Shown: in pieces, positions 7,532 to 17,222 of the stretch | How the letters are laid out: each line of letters begins with the position of its first letter | How positions within the stretch are numbered: the stretch's first letter is position 1 | Source of the DNA: Flavobacterium undicola | GTDB taxonomy: Bacteria > Bacteroidota > Bacteroidia > Flavobacteriales > Flavobacteriaceae | Reading direction: 5' to 3' | DNA: 64,000 bases | Assembly: GCF_009909155.2 (NCBI RefSeq) | Contig: NZ_JAAAPM020000023.1 | Coordinates: forward strand, 1 to 64,000 | Notes under the pieces: generated by a model | Seen by the model: only the letters and a program-made list of their open reading frames with translations | Database searches by the model: none | Told to the model about the DNA's origin: nothing | Position numbers and translations under genes: made by a program

Positions 7532-8790
7532 GTTTTTTGCTTTTTCTTTCTTGCTGCAGGAAATAAAACATTATTTAAAATCAATCGATAACCCGGCGAA
7601 TTAGGATGTAAATCTAAAACTGTTGGTGGATCCCCTACTTTGTGTTGATAATCTTCCGGATCATGCCCTCCATAAAAACTGAACATTCCTTTTCCTTTTT
7701 GCCCATGAATGTATCTTGCTTCTCCATTTAGCTCACAAGTTCCCAAAATCAAAACATTAGATTTGATTAATTTCGAATCAAAAGCAGTTGTTTGTCCCAT
7801 AAATCCTTTTACGAGTTGGGTATGATTTTGACATAACATACTAGGAATAGGATCCCATTTGGCCGAAAATTCCATTAGCGTAAAATAATCTTTTTCCATA
7901 GGAATAATTCTTTTTTCAGTCATATCAATATCTGAAAACTCATATTTCTCCGGACTTCTTTCTAATACAAAATCTTTAAATGCAAATGAATTATTATAGT
8001 TCAATTTCGACTGATAATTAGCCTCACTAGGATCTCCATCAAACATCGATTCACAAATGTCTACCCCATCGGCTGATAAAGCAATATCAAAACTATCCGT
8101 TGCTGAACACATGGCAAACATAAATCCGCCACCGATAACAAAATCTCTAATTTTTTTGGCAACAGCTCCTTTTTCCTGAGAAACTTTTGCGTAACCCAAC
8201 TTCGCAGCAAGAATTTCAGCGTCTTTTTTTTGTTCTATATACCAGGGCACATTTCGATAAGAACCGTAAAATTTACCATACTGTCCGGTAAAATCTTCAT
8301 GATGCAAATGCAACCAATCGTAAAGAACTAACTGGTCACTTAAAACTTCTTCATCATAAATAGCGGTAAAGGGAATTTCGGCATAGGTTAAAACCAATGT
8401 TACAGCATCATCCCAAGGTTGTTTTCCCTTAGGTGTATAAACAGCAATTTTTGGTGCTTTTTCCAAAATTACATTTTCCATATTTTGGGATGGACTTGCA
8501 ATTTCGTTTAAAATAGCCTGCTCTTCATTATCCGATAAAATTTCGAAACTTACTCCTCTAATCTGACATTCTTTTCGAATTTCAGTAGCATCAGGCAATA
8601 AAAATGAACCTCCGCGATAATTAAGTAGCCAACTCGCTTTGTATTTTTTATCTAAACACCAATAGGTAATTCCATAGGCTTTTAGATGATTTTGTTGCGA
8701 ATTTTCATCCATTGGCAACAAAATAAAAGAAGCCTTTACCGAAAAAGAAATTAAGACAATAATAAGTAAGGCTATTTTTCTAAAAACCAT
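7528..8790 (-). CDS. exported glutamine-amidotransferase-like protein (often labelled asparagine synthetase B)
   Basis: A 420-residue protein with an N-terminal signal peptide (FRKIALLIIVLISFSVKASF). The mature part has an amidotransferase-like core: an AVYTPKGKQPWDDAV strand, a VIGGGFMFAMCSATDSFD segment that looks like a class I GATase nucleophile elbow with Cys, and a late MFSFYGGHDPEDY motif. From memory, flavobacterial homologues are usually annotated asparagine synthetase B. Nothing here resembles the ATP-pyrophosphatase of AsnB and the protein is exported, so that name is probably wrong. It lies 34 nt downstream of dnaB on the same strand and may be co-transcribed. The true function is unknown. 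Confidence 0.7.
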   Translation of the reverse strand: MVFRKIALLIIVLISFSVKASFILLPMDENSQQNHLKAYGITYWCLDKKYKASWLLNYRGGSFLLPDATEIRKECQIRGVSFEILSDNEEQAILNEIASPSQNMENVILEKAPKIAVYTPKGKQPWDDAVTLVLTYAEIPFTAIYDEEVLSDQLVLYDWLHLHHEDFTGQYGKFYGSYRNVPWYIEQKKDAEILAAKLGYAKVSQEKGAVAKKIRDFVIGGGFMFAMCSATDSFDIALSADGVDICESMFDGDPSEANYQSKLNYNNSFAFKDFVLERSPEKYEFSDIDMTEKRIIPMEKDYFTLMEFSAKWDPIPSMLCQNHTQLVKGFMGQTTAFDSKLIKSNVLILGTCELNGEARYIHGQKGKGMFSFYGGHDPEDYQHKVGDPPTVLDLHPNSPGYRLILNNVLFPAARKKKQKT

Positions 8791-8824
8791 TGGACTGTTT
8801 TATTTCAAATATAGCGCTTTTATC

Positions 8825-10369
8825 TTAAAACGGCATATCATCGTCGTCGTCATCATTCAAATTGCTACCAAAAGCTTCATGAGGAGACGGCAGATTTTTA
8901 GTAATAAACGAATTATCATCCTGATTCATTGCTGAAGGCAAATCGTCATCATAACCTCCACTGTAATCATCTAAATTATCAAACTTACCTAAATGACCTA
9001 AGAATTTCAAACGAACGTTTTCAATTCCACCATTACGGTGTTTAGCAATCATAATTTCGGCTTGTCCAGCTGTAGGAGCAGCTTCATCATCATCCCATTC
9101 GTCAATTTTATAATATTCAGGTCGATACAAGAACGATACAATATCGGCATCTTGCTCAATCGCTCCCGATTCACGAAGGTCAGAAAGTAAAGGTCTTTTA
9201 CTAGAACCACGCGTCTCAACGGCACGCGATAACTGTGAAAGTGCAATTACAGGAACGTTCAATTCTTTAGCCAAGGCTTTTAAATTTCGAGAAATAGTAG
9301 AAATCTCCTGCTCACGATTTCCTCCTCCTTTTCCATTTCCACCGGCTGTCATTAATTGCAAATAATCGACAATAATAATTTTAATACCGTGTTGCGAAAC
9401 CAAACGTCTAGCTTTAGCACGTAAATCAAAAATAGATAACGAAGGTGTATCGTCAATAAATAATGGTGCTTTTTCTAAGTCTTTTACTTTAGTACTCAAC
9501 ATTGTCCATTCGTGTGGTTCTAATTTACCTGTACGCAATTTTTCTGAAGATAAACCTGTTTCAGACGAAATCAAACGGGTAATTAACTGTACCGATGCCA
9601 TCTCCAGAGAGAATAACGCCACTGGATGTCCATAATCAATAGCCATATTTCTAGCCATTGATAATACGAATGCTGTTTTTCCCATTGCAGGTCTTGCTGC
9701 AATAATAATTAAATCACTTGGTTGCCAACCCGAAGTAAGCTTGTCTAAGTTAGTAAAACCAGTTTCAACACCACTTAAACCTTCTTGTTTACTAATTTCT
9801 TCAATACGCTTTTTAGCTTGTAAAACTAAACTTTGTGCAGTTTCCGAACTACGTTTAATATTTCCTTGGGTAACTTCGTAAAGTTTAGATTCCGCTCTGT
9901 CTAATAAATCAAAAACATCGGTAGTTTCATCATAAGAATCTTCAATAATTTCAGAAGAAATACGAATCAAACTGCGTTGAATAAATTTTTGAAGAATAAT
10001 CCTTGAGTGAAACTCAATGTGAGCCGAAGAAGATATTTTTTGCGTTAGCTGAATTAAATAAAAATCACCTCCTGCTAACTCTAATTTTGCATTTTTTTTC
10101 AACTGTGCAGAGACAGTCAATAAATCGATAGGTTGGGTTTCTGTAAACAATTGAACAATTGCTTCAAAAATATGTTTATGGGCTTCTTTATAAAATGCAT
10201 CAGGCTGTAGGATATCAATAACATCATCAACTCCTTTTTTATCAATCATCATCGCACCTAACACAGCCTCTTCTAAATCAAGAACTTGCGGAGGTAACTT
10301 TCCTTTTTCCAGGTTTATAATAGTAGATTTATCCACCTTTACAGGCTTAACATTTTTGAAATTTTCCAT
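8825..10369 (-). CDS. dnaB: replicative DNA helicase DnaB
   Basis: A 514-residue hexameric 5'-3' helicase of the replisome. The N-terminal domain (about 25-130, PPQVLDLEEAVLGAMM) leads through a linker to the RecA-like core with Walker A AARPAMGKTAF, Walker B IIIVDYLQLM and the LSQLSRAVE and SDLRESGAIEQDAD motifs. The tail is acidic (NDDDDDDMPF). The start chosen is the ATG at 10369 (MENFKNVKPV). A TTG start at 10387 would lie inside a -7 like TACTTTCG element, so it is rejected. No intein is present. Confidence 0.96.
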   Translation of the reverse strand: MENFKNVKPVKVDKSTIINLEKGKLPPQVLDLEEAVLGAMMIDKKGVDDVIDILQPDAFYKEAHKHIFEAIVQLFTETQPIDLLTVSAQLKKNAKLELAGGDFYLIQLTQKISSSAHIEFHSRIILQKFIQRSLIRISSEIIEDSYDETTDVFDLLDRAESKLYEVTQGNIKRSSETAQSLVLQAKKRIEEISKQEGLSGVETGFTNLDKLTSGWQPSDLIIIAARPAMGKTAFVLSMARNMAIDYGHPVALFSLEMASVQLITRLISSETGLSSEKLRTGKLEPHEWTMLSTKVKDLEKAPLFIDDTPSLSIFDLRAKARRLVSQHGIKIIIVDYLQLMTAGGNGKGGGNREQEISTISRNLKALAKELNVPVIALSQLSRAVETRGSSKRPLLSDLRESGAIEQDADIVSFLYRPEYYKIDEWDDDEAAPTAGQAEIMIAKHRNGGIENVRLKFLGHLGKFDNLDDYSGGYDDDLPSAMNQDDNSFITKNLPSPHEAFGSNLNDDDDDDMPF

Positions 10370-10456
10370 ATCACGAAAGTACCACAAATTTTAAAAAAAA
10401 CACAGTTTAGTTATTACAACAATATGTTTACAACTAGTCTTTTTTTGTTCATAACC

Positions 10457-10489
10457 AAAAAAAAATCCGAAACGGTAAGGCTTCGGATT
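10457..10489 (-). terminator. terminator downstream of accA
   Basis: On the minus strand AATCCGAA pairs with TTCGGATT around GCCTTACCGT-type loop bases, and a run of T follows. It lies 22 nt after the accA stop and before the dnaB promoter region. Confidence 0.85.
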
Positions 10490-10510
10490 ATAATCTTAAA
10501 AATAGGTTTG

Positions 10511-11464
10511 TTATTCTTTAAATTCACCCATTTTAGTGTATTTATCCATTCTCTGAGCAATTAAGTCTGCTGTTGATAAAACTTTCAATTCGTTGTATCC
10601 TTTTAGAATATATTCTTCAACTGTTTTAAAAGTTGTCTCTCTATCATAATGAGCACCACCTAATGGCTCTGGAATAATATCATCTATTAATTCTTGCTTT
10701 TTCATATCAGCAGAAGTCAATTTTAATGCATCAGCTGCTTTTTCTTTATATTCCCAGCTTTTCCATAAAATAGAAGAACATGACTCAGGAGAAATTACAG
10801 AATACCAAGTATTCTCAAGCATATAAACGCGATCTCCAACTCCTATTCCTAAAGCTCCACCCGAAGCACCTTCACCAACGATAATCGTAATAATAGGCAC
10901 TTTAAGCAAAACCATTTCATAGATATTTCTGGCAATAGCCTCCCCTTGTCCGCGCTCTTCAGCTTCTAAACCTGGATAAGCACCTGGAGTATCAATTAAA
11001 GTAACTACAGGAATTCCAAACTTCTCAGCCATTTTCATCAATCGCAAAGCTTTACGATATCCTTCAGGATTAGCCATCCCAAAGTTTCTATACTGACGTG
11101 TTTTAGTATTGTATCCTTTTTGTTGGCCAATAATCATAAAAGATTGACCACCAATTTTCCCTAAACCACCTATCATGGCTTTATCATCTTTAAAACCTCT
11201 GTCTCCATGAAGCTCTAAAAATGTATCACCACAAAGTCCTCTAACATGATCTAAGGTATAAGGTCTACTTGGATGCCTTGATAATTGAACACGCTGCCAA
11301 GCAGTAAGGTTTTCATAGATATTCTTCTTAGTCTCAATCAGTTTATCGTTGATTTGATTGCATGTAGCAGTAACATCAACGTCTGATTCTTGCCCAATAA
11401 CTTGACATTTTTCTAACTGTTCTTCAAGTTCTTTTATTGGAAGCTCAAAATCTAAATATTCCAT
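10511..11464 (-). CDS. accA: acetyl-CoA carboxylase carboxyltransferase, alpha subunit
   Basis: A 317-residue crotonase-fold subunit that, with AccD, transfers CO2 from biotin-BCCP to acetyl-CoA to make malonyl-CoA for fatty acid synthesis. Visible signatures are [58 protein letters not shown] and the oxyanion-hole glycines [16 protein letters not shown]. The length is typical. The accD gene is not in this window. A TATATTTG -7 element lies upstream on the minus strand at 11498-11505. Confidence 0.97.
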   Translation of the reverse strand: MEYLDFELPIKELEEQLEKCQVIGQESDVDVTATCNQINDKLIETKKNIYENLTAWQRVQLSRHPSRPYTLDHVRGLCGDTFLELHGDRGFKDDKAMIGGLGKIGGQSFMIIGQQKGYNTKTRQYRNFGMANPEGYRKALRLMKMAEKFGIPVVTLIDTPGAYPGLEAEERGQGEAIARNIYEMVLLKVPIITIIVGEGASGGALGIGVGDRVYMLENTWYSVISPESCSSILWKSWEYKEKAADALKLTSADMKKQELIDDIIPEPLGGAHYDRETTFKTVEEYILKGYNELKVLSTADLIAQRMDKYTKMGEFKE

Positions 11465-11497
11465 AGGATTTGTGCGTTATTATTTTATTTGGAAGTG

Positions 11498-11505
11498 CAA
11501 ATATA
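11498..11505 (-). promoter_or_regulatory. accA -7 element
   Basis: TATATTTG on the minus strand matches TAnnTTTG, 34-41 nt before the start codon. No convincing TTG at the usual distance. Confidence 0.5.
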
Positions 11506-11648
11506 AAATATTAAATCATTTACACCCCTTTATTTTTAATTTTAGTACTACTTAGTAAAGATACTACCTATAATGTCATTCTTGTATTAAGCTCATTATA
11601 AACTTGATTCACCTGAAAATCAACACAAAAAACTTCTATTTTCTTAAT

Positions 11649-13583
11649 CTATTTTTGCCCTTTCATTCTGTATTTTCTCTCTTTATATAGATAAGATGCC
11701 GTTGTAATATGTGCTAAAGCATCTTTGGCCAATTCAGGATTTAGCTTAGTTGGAATCAATACCGTATCATTTTTCATTTCAAACTGCAACGGTTTTGTAT
11801 TAGGCTGTAAAATAACAACTTGATTTTCAACCCTAAAAGCATTATTGTCATGAAATTGCATAATAGCTCTTCCCGGTACATTAGCAGCTAAACTCATTAA
11901 ATTTCTCCCTGGCATAGGATCATTAATATCCATTCCTATAAAACTTAATAATGTAGGAGCAATATCTATTTGACTACATAACTTTTTATAAGCTTCTCCT
12001 TTAGAAACGTTAGGCCCAATAAGTAGAGCCGGAATATGAAATTTATTAATTGGAACTAAGTTTTTTCCATAAGTTCTGGTATTATGATCGGCAATCACAA
12101 GAAAAATAGTATTCTTAAAATAGGCTTCTTTTTTAGCCATTTCAAAAAACTTTCCAATAGAAAAATCGGCATATTTCATTGCATTATTTACCGTATTTTT
12201 CTTTTTATCGTATAATTTTATTCTTCCATCAGGAAATTCAAATGGTTCGTGATTTGAAGTAGAAAACATCAAAGAAAAAAATGGTTTATTCCCCATTGAT
12301 TTAAAATAGCTATTGGCTTTTGTAGCTAAATCTTCGTCAGAATATCCCCAAGTACCTTTAAAAGCAGCTTTTGATGAATCATAATCTTTTTCATCAATAA
12401 TTTTACTAAAACCATTTCCATTAAAGAAAGCAGCCATATTATCAAAGTTAGCCATGCCTCCGTAAATAAAACTGGTTTGATACCCTTTCTCTCTTAAATT
12501 TTCAGCAAGTGTGTAAAATCCTGTTTGCGAATTACTCAATTTCACCACACTCTCAGAAGGCGAAGGCAAAAAACCAGTAACCACAGCCTCAATACCTCGC
12601 ACACTTCGGGTTCCTGTACAATATAAATTGCTAAACAACATTCCTTCTTTAGTCAGTTTATCAAATTCAGGAGTTAAGGGCAATCCTCCTAAACTCCCTA
12701 CATATTCCGCACCAAGGCTTTCCTGCAAAAAGATGACAACATTATAAGTTTTTGCAAGTGTCGTATTCGTTTTTTGCAAATGCATCAATGGTAAATTAGC
12801 ATCAGTAAAATTAGCTTGAGGAACACCCATATATTTTTTTACACGACTAATAGCTTCATTAGTGTCCATTTCACCATACATCTTAGCCGCATTCGATTCA
12901 TTTTTAAGCGAATACAAAGCAAACCCAACCGTATACATTGAATTTAAACCTAGATTATTAGTCAATTGATCTGTAGAAAAGATTGCATTACTAGCATTAA
13001 TAGGTCTTTTTGAAACCAAACTGGAACGCGCTCCAAAAAATAACAGAAAAGCTACTAAAGGAAACAACATTAATTTAGTACGATAAGCTACAAATTTTGG
13101 ATAAAACCAAAAAGCAGCTTTTTTAATACTATAATACAAGGCAATACCCAAAACCAAAAACGAAAACAACATTGAAGTCAAATAACTCTTCAGTAAAGTC
13201 CCCACTACTTCTTTAGGATAAATCAAATAATCAATAAATAATTTATTAGGACGTGTATCGTATTCTTTTATAAAATCATAACTCGCTAATTCCATAAAAA
13301 GCAATAGAAATAAAAAAGCGATAAAATAGAAACTGAAAAATTTCTTTATTTTTTGCAAATAATTATCAGGCAAAACAGCTAATAATAAAGTCGGCAAAAA
13401 TGAGATATAAGACAATAGAATGATATCCATACGCAAACCAATAGGGAATATCATCCAATAATCAGGTGTTTGGGTTACGCGTTCCATAAAAATAAGAAAC
13501 AACACTAAACGACTTATTGTAGTAATCAATAAACCAATAAGAAAGAAATTAATTATTGGTTTAATAAAAATATATATTTTCAT
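11649..13583 (-). CDS. LtaS-like sulfatase/phosphoglycerol transferase family membrane protein
   Basis: About 644 residues. Four or five N-terminal membrane helices are followed by a large extracytoplasmic alkaline-phosphatase-superfamily domain: NVVIFLQESLGAEYVG (metal site entry), LYCTGTRSVRGIEAVVTGF with the candidate nucleophile Thr, FSLMFSTSNHEPFEFP, and FLVIADHNTR (second metal site). The architecture is that of lipoteichoic-acid-synthase-like phosphoglycerol/phosphoethanolamine transferases. Flavobacteria make no LTA, so the substrate is probably a lipid A or glycan headgroup (inference). The start at 13583 (MKIYIFIKP) is preferred over an upstream in-frame start at 13634, which adds an odd leader. 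Confidence 0.85.
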   Translation of the reverse strand: MKIYIFIKPIINFFLIGLLITTISRLVLFLIFMERVTQTPDYWMIFPIGLRMDIILLSYISFLPTLLLAVLPDNYLQKIKKFFSFYFIAFLFLLLFMELASYDFIKEYDTRPNKLFIDYLIYPKEVVGTLLKSYLTSMLFSFLVLGIALYYSIKKAAFWFYPKFVAYRTKLMLFPLVAFLLFFGARSSLVSKRPINASNAIFSTDQLTNNLGLNSMYTVGFALYSLKNESNAAKMYGEMDTNEAISRVKKYMGVPQANFTDANLPLMHLQKTNTTLAKTYNVVIFLQESLGAEYVGSLGGLPLTPEFDKLTKEGMLFSNLYCTGTRSVRGIEAVVTGFLPSPSESVVKLSNSQTGFYTLAENLREKGYQTSFIYGGMANFDNMAAFFNGNGFSKIIDEKDYDSSKAAFKGTWGYSDEDLATKANSYFKSMGNKPFFSLMFSTSNHEPFEFPDGRIKLYDKKKNTVNNAMKYADFSIGKFFEMAKKEAYFKNTIFLVIADHNTRTYGKNLVPINKFHIPALLIGPNVSKGEAYKKLCSQIDIAPTLLSFIGMDINDPMPGRNLMSLAANVPGRAIMQFHDNNAFRVENQVVILQPNTKPLQFEMKNDTVLIPTKLNPELAKDALAHITTASYLYKERKYRMKGQK

Positions 13584-13650
13584 TTTATGTAAAAGATAAA
13601 TTTTGAATAGTAAAAATGCGGCACCTTTTAACAAAGTACAATATGAATCA

Positions 13651-14553
13651 TTATTGACTACTATTGTACGTTTTTCTAAAATTTCTTCGGTGTTTTAAAA
13701 CACCATTCAAAATTACCGTAAGAATAATAACAACTGCCCCTAAATAAAATGAAGGACTCATTTTCTCTTTTCCTCCAATAATAAAATAAGCCAAAACAAT
13801 ACCGTAAACAGGTTCTAAATTAGTCGTTAACATCACGGTATAAGGACTCAATTGTTTCATAACCTTTACCGAAGCAGTAAAAGCATAGGCTGTACAAACA
13901 CTGGATAAAACTAATAACAACATCCAATTATTGAAAGAAACGGTGAAAAAGTCTGCAGTAAATTTATTTTGAAAAAAGAAATAACAGCTTATAAAAAACA
14001 ACCCTGCCAGAAATTCATAAAAAGTAATCACTGCCGAATCATGATTCTGAATAAGCTTCCCATTAGACAAGGTAAATAAAACACCTAAAACTATTGAGAT
14101 TAAAGCAAATAACATTCCCTCAAAATAATTTACCTCAACCTGCATGATTATTGCCAATGCTGCAATTATAACTAATCCAAAAAACACTTCGTACCAAAGT
14201 ACTTTTCTCCCATAAAACAATGGTTCCAGTAATGAAGTAAGAAAAGCACCCAGTGAAAAAACCGATAAGGTAATCGACACATTAGAAACATGAATCGCAT
14301 GAAAGAAGAAAATCCAATGCAGCGCAATTAATAAACCTACAAAGCTTAATTTAAGCAAAGAATACCAAGGAATAAGAAAAGATTTTTTAGAAAAGAACAA
14401 ATAAAACCCCAAAAACAGACCTGCAAAGAGCATTCGATACCAGACAATTACATCGGCCGAAATGGTAATCAAAGCACCAAGTATAGCGGTAAACCCCCAA
14501 ATAAAAACAATGAGATGAAGATTTAAATAACTTTTAAGTCTATCGTTTGGCAT
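13651..14553 (-). CDS. EamA-family (DMT) transporter
   Basis: A 300-residue integral membrane protein with ten hydrophobic helices in two repeats, as in the drug/metabolite transporter superfamily. Typical segments are IVFIWGFTAILGALI near the N terminus and LEPVYGIVLAYFIIGGKE in the second repeat. The substrate cannot be read from sequence. The start overlaps the end of the LptF/G gene upstream by 14 bp, so the two are translationally linked. Confidence 0.9.
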   Translation of the reverse strand: MPNDRLKSYLNLHLIVFIWGFTAILGALITISADVIVWYRMLFAGLFLGFYLFFSKKSFLIPWYSLLKLSFVGLLIALHWIFFFHAIHVSNVSITLSVFSLGAFLTSLLEPLFYGRKVLWYEVFFGLVIIAALAIIMQVEVNYFEGMLFALISIVLGVLFTLSNGKLIQNHDSAVITFYEFLAGLFFISCYFFFQNKFTADFFTVSFNNWMLLLVLSSVCTAYAFTASVKVMKQLSPYTVMLTTNLEPVYGIVLAYFIIGGKEKMSPSFYLGAVVIILTVILNGVLKHRRNFRKTYNSSQ

Positions 14554-15628
14554 TGCGCAACAAAAATACAGCTAAAATTCCAAAAATGATATTAGAGAAC
14601 CAAACCGCTAAAAAAGGGGAAAAAGTCGATTTTTCAGCTAATACTCCAAATATCTTATCAAAAAACACAAAACCAAAAGCAACAGCAATTCCTATGGTTA
14701 GATTCATTCCCATCCCTCCTCTTCGTTTCATAGAGGAAACCGAAACAGCAATAATTGTTAGAATAAATGCCGAAACAGGAATACTGAATTTCTTATACAA
14801 CACCACCAAATAAATGTTGATATTTGAAGAACCACGCTTTTTTTCCGTGTCAATAAAATCAATCAAATCACCCAATCGCAATGTCTCAGCAATATAAACC
14901 ACGGGAGTTAAATCTTTGAGTTCAAATTTAAACTTGACTTTCTTTTCGGGTGAAATTTCAATCTTATCGCCTAATTTCCCAACTGTTCTTTTAGCATAAT
15001 CATATAAAGTATAGGTACTATCTTTTTCATTCCATTTAATTCTACTGGCTGTGATTTTAGAGACCATTTTTTCTTTATCAAATTTCTCTAAAACAAAATT
15101 AAAAGCCATTTTAGACGCAGTATTAAAATTACTTACATACAAAAACTCTTTATCATTCAGCTGTCTGTAAACATCCGTATTATCGCCAGCCATTAGCTCT
15201 TTCCCGCCCGATCTTAAGTACGTATAGCGAAAATTATTGAATCCCTCACTGGCTTTTGGAACTACATAAAAACCCATTAACAAAACCAGAACAGAAACAA
15301 TGGATGCGCCAATGATATACGGCTTTAAAAAACGGGTAAATGAAATTCCTGAACTCAAAATAGCTATAATCTCAGTATTGTTAGCCAATTTTGATGTAAA
15401 CCAAATTATAGATAAAAACAAAAATATCGGAAACAAGGCATTTGCAAAATAGATGGTAAAATTATAATAATAGATAGCAACATCCGTAAATGGAACTTTG
15501 TTCTCTATCATCTTATTAATCTTCTCCGAAACGTCAATTATAATCCCAATTGGGATAAACATCAACAACATAGCCCCAAAAGTGGCTAAATATCTTTTCA
15601 GGATATACTTATCTAATATTGTTAACAT
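14540..15628 (-). CDS. LptF/LptG-family LPS export permease
   Basis: A 362-residue YjgP/YjgQ permease. It starts MLTILDKYILKRYLATF, has three N-terminal membrane helices, a periplasmic beta-jellyroll-like domain (about 120-250, with FLYVSNF and KVKFKFELKDLTPV), and three C-terminal helices. LptF and LptG with LptB extract LPS from the inner membrane. Which of the two paralogues this is cannot be decided. It lies between tgt (upstream) and the EamA gene (14-bp overlap). Confidence 0.92.
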   Translation of the reverse strand: MLTILDKYILKRYLATFGAMLLMFIPIGIIIDVSEKINKMIENKVPFTDVAIYYYNFTIYFANALFPIFLFLSIIWFTSKLANNTEIIAILSSGISFTRFLKPYIIGASIVSVLVLLMGFYVVPKASEGFNNFRYTYLRSGGKELMAGDNTDVYRQLNDKEFLYVSNFNTASKMAFNFVLEKFDKEKMVSKITASRIKWNEKDSTYTLYDYAKRTVGKLGDKIEISPEKKVKFKFELKDLTPVVYIAETLRLGDLIDFIDTEKKRGSSNINIYLVVLYKKFSIPVSAFILTIIAVSVSSMKRRGGMGMNLTIGIAVAFGFVFFDKIFGVLAEKSTFSPFLAVWFSNIIFGILAVFLLRNAKR

Positions 15629-15634
15629 ATTTTT

Positions 15635-15700
15635 AAGTTAGAAGTTAGAAGTTGGGAATTAGAAGTTTCTTAACGTATAATAACCTCTAACTCCTAACTT
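15635..15700. repeat. iterated-word inverted repeat between tgt and lptF/G
   Basis: A 19-base left arm (AAGTTAGAAGTTAGAAGTT, 15635-15653) and a right arm (15682-15700) pair with two mismatches that are G:U-compatible. Each arm is made of repeats of a GTTAGAA word. There is no T-run, so a terminator role is not supported. Confidence 0.6.
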
Positions 15701-15703
15701 TTT

Positions 15704-16834
15704 TTACAAACGTTGGCTCATGTTTTTCACCATCATCTCTTTCCATGGTCTAAAATCGCCAGCTAAAATATGTTTTCTAGCTTCGCGCACCAACCACATA
15801 TAAAAACCAAGATTATGAATCGTAGCAATTTGCTTTCCAAGGTATTCATTGGCAGCAAAAAGGTGACGCAAATAGGCTTTTGTATATTCCGTATCCACAA
15901 ATGTAATTGCCATTTCGTCAATTGGCGAAAAATCGTCTTCCCATTTCTTATTCTTGATATTGATGGTACCATTAGCCGTAAACAACATTCCGTTTCTGGC
16001 ATTACGAGTTGGCATCACACAATCAAACATATCAATTCCTAATGCAATATTTTCTAAAATATTAATTGGCGTTCCCACTCCCATCAAATAACGGGGTTTG
16101 TCTTCTGGCAAAATTTCGGTAACGACCTCAGTCATCGCATACATTTCTTCCGCTGGTTCTCCAACAGATAATCCGCCAATAGCATTTCCTACCTGGTTCG
16201 AATTCGCAATATATTCTGCCGATTGACGTCTTAAATCTTTATAAGTACTTCCTTGAACAATAGGGAAAAAAGCTTGATCATAACCGTATTTGACTGGCAC
16301 TTTATCCAAATGATTGATACAACGATCCAACCAACGGTGTGTCATATGCATCGAGCGTTGTGCATATCTATAATCGCAAGGATAAGGCGTACATTCATCA
16401 AAAGCCATAATAATATCGGCTCCAATAGTACGTTGAATTTCCATTACACTTTCTGGTGAAAAAAAGTGATAAGAACCATCAATATGCGATTTAAACTTTA
16501 CTCCTTCTTCCTTAATTTTTCTATTATTCGAAAGAGAATATACCTGATAACCTCCGGAATCAGTCAAAATATTACGATCCCAATTCATGAATTTATGCAA
16601 ACCACCCGCTGCTTCTAAAATTTTAGTTTGCGGACGCAAATACAAATGATAGGTATTTCCAAGAATAATATCAGGATTAATATCGTTTTTTAATTCTCTC
16701 TGGTGCACTCCTTTTACCGAGGCAACAGTGCCTACAGGCATAAAAATAGGCGTTTCAATTACACCGTGATCTGTGGTAATGCTTCCCGCTCTGGCTTTAG
16801 AAAGTGGGTCTTTTTGTAATAAATCAAACTTCAT
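15704..16834 (-). CDS. tgt: tRNA-guanine transglycosylase, lacking zinc cysteines
   Basis: A 376-residue TIM-barrel enzyme that exchanges guanine 34 of tRNAs for preQ1 in queuosine synthesis. Signatures are FMPVGTVASVKGV, LGNTYHLYLRP, ILTDSGGYQV with catalytic Asp92, AFDECTPYPCDY, GGLSVGEP, RYLMGVGTP and CVMPTRNARNG. The usual C-terminal zinc site (CxCxxC...H) is missing: the region reads KWEDDFSPIDEMAITFVDTEYTKAYLRHL without cysteines, although the later His in IHNLGFY remains. From memory this loss is general in Bacteroidota. A minus-strand TATCTTTG at 16866-16873 is a likely -7 element. Confidence 0.95.
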   Translation of the reverse strand: MKFDLLQKDPLSKARAGSITTDHGVIETPIFMPVGTVASVKGVHQRELKNDINPDIILGNTYHLYLRPQTKILEAAGGLHKFMNWDRNILTDSGGYQVYSLSNNRKIKEEGVKFKSHIDGSYHFFSPESVMEIQRTIGADIIMAFDECTPYPCDYRYAQRSMHMTHRWLDRCINHLDKVPVKYGYDQAFFPIVQGSTYKDLRRQSAEYIANSNQVGNAIGGLSVGEPAEEMYAMTEVVTEILPEDKPRYLMGVGTPINILENIALGIDMFDCVMPTRNARNGMLFTANGTINIKNKKWEDDFSPIDEMAITFVDTEYTKAYLRHLFAANEYLGKQIATIHNLGFYMWLVREARKHILAGDFRPWKEMMVKNMSQRL

Positions 16835-16865
16835 ACTAAGGTTTTTCTTCCGATTGTTCGGCTGG

Positions 16866-16873
16866 CAAAGATA
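16866..16873 (-). promoter_or_regulatory. tgt -7 element
   Basis: TATCTTTG on the minus strand matches TAnnTTTG, 32-39 nt before the tgt start. No TTG at the usual spacing is clear. Confidence 0.5.
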
Positions 16874-17185
16874 GTTTAATTTAGAAAATGTTACTCTGTT
16901 TTTAACAGCAAAGTAACGCTTAAAAAATACAGTTTAAAAAGTCATTTGGGCGTGCCACTAAGTTAAGGGATTTTTGATTGAAGATTAACGATTCTTGATT
17001 TCTGATTTTGGTGTTAGTAAATAAAATTCTTCCTGTTTTCAAGAATCCACACATCTAAAATCAAAAATCATTAATCAAAAATATGCAATCAAATTCATTG
17101 ATTTTTCCTTAAGTTAATGACATTAACTACTATCCCTCACACTAAAAAAGCAGCAACAACATCATTAATCCGAAATTACAATTTG
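16874..17185. other. divergent tgt-selO intergenic region
   Basis: There is no gene here. Between 16970 and 17105 are iterated words of the TTGATT/AATCAA type that form an imperfect inverted repeat (TGATTTCTGATTTT-like left arm and AAAATCAAAAATCA-like right arm). The region separates divergent promoters. Confidence 0.5.
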
Positions 17186-17193
17186 TAACTTTG
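17186..17193 (+). promoter_or_regulatory. selO -7 element
   Basis: TAACTTTG matches TAnnTTTG, 30 nt before the selO ATG. No TTG at the standard distance. Confidence 0.5.
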
Positions 17194-17222
17194 TATCTAT
17201 AAAAGGTAAAACAACAAACACA

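Noticed and set aside
10370..10387. TTG start adding six residues to DnaB
   Set aside because: It overlaps a TACTTTCG promoter-like element; MENFKN from the ATG fits better.
13584..13634. Upstream start for the LtaS-like protein
   Set aside because: The added residues (MLKGAAFLLFKIYLLHK) precede a normal membrane-protein start at MKIYIFIKP; not excluded but less likely.
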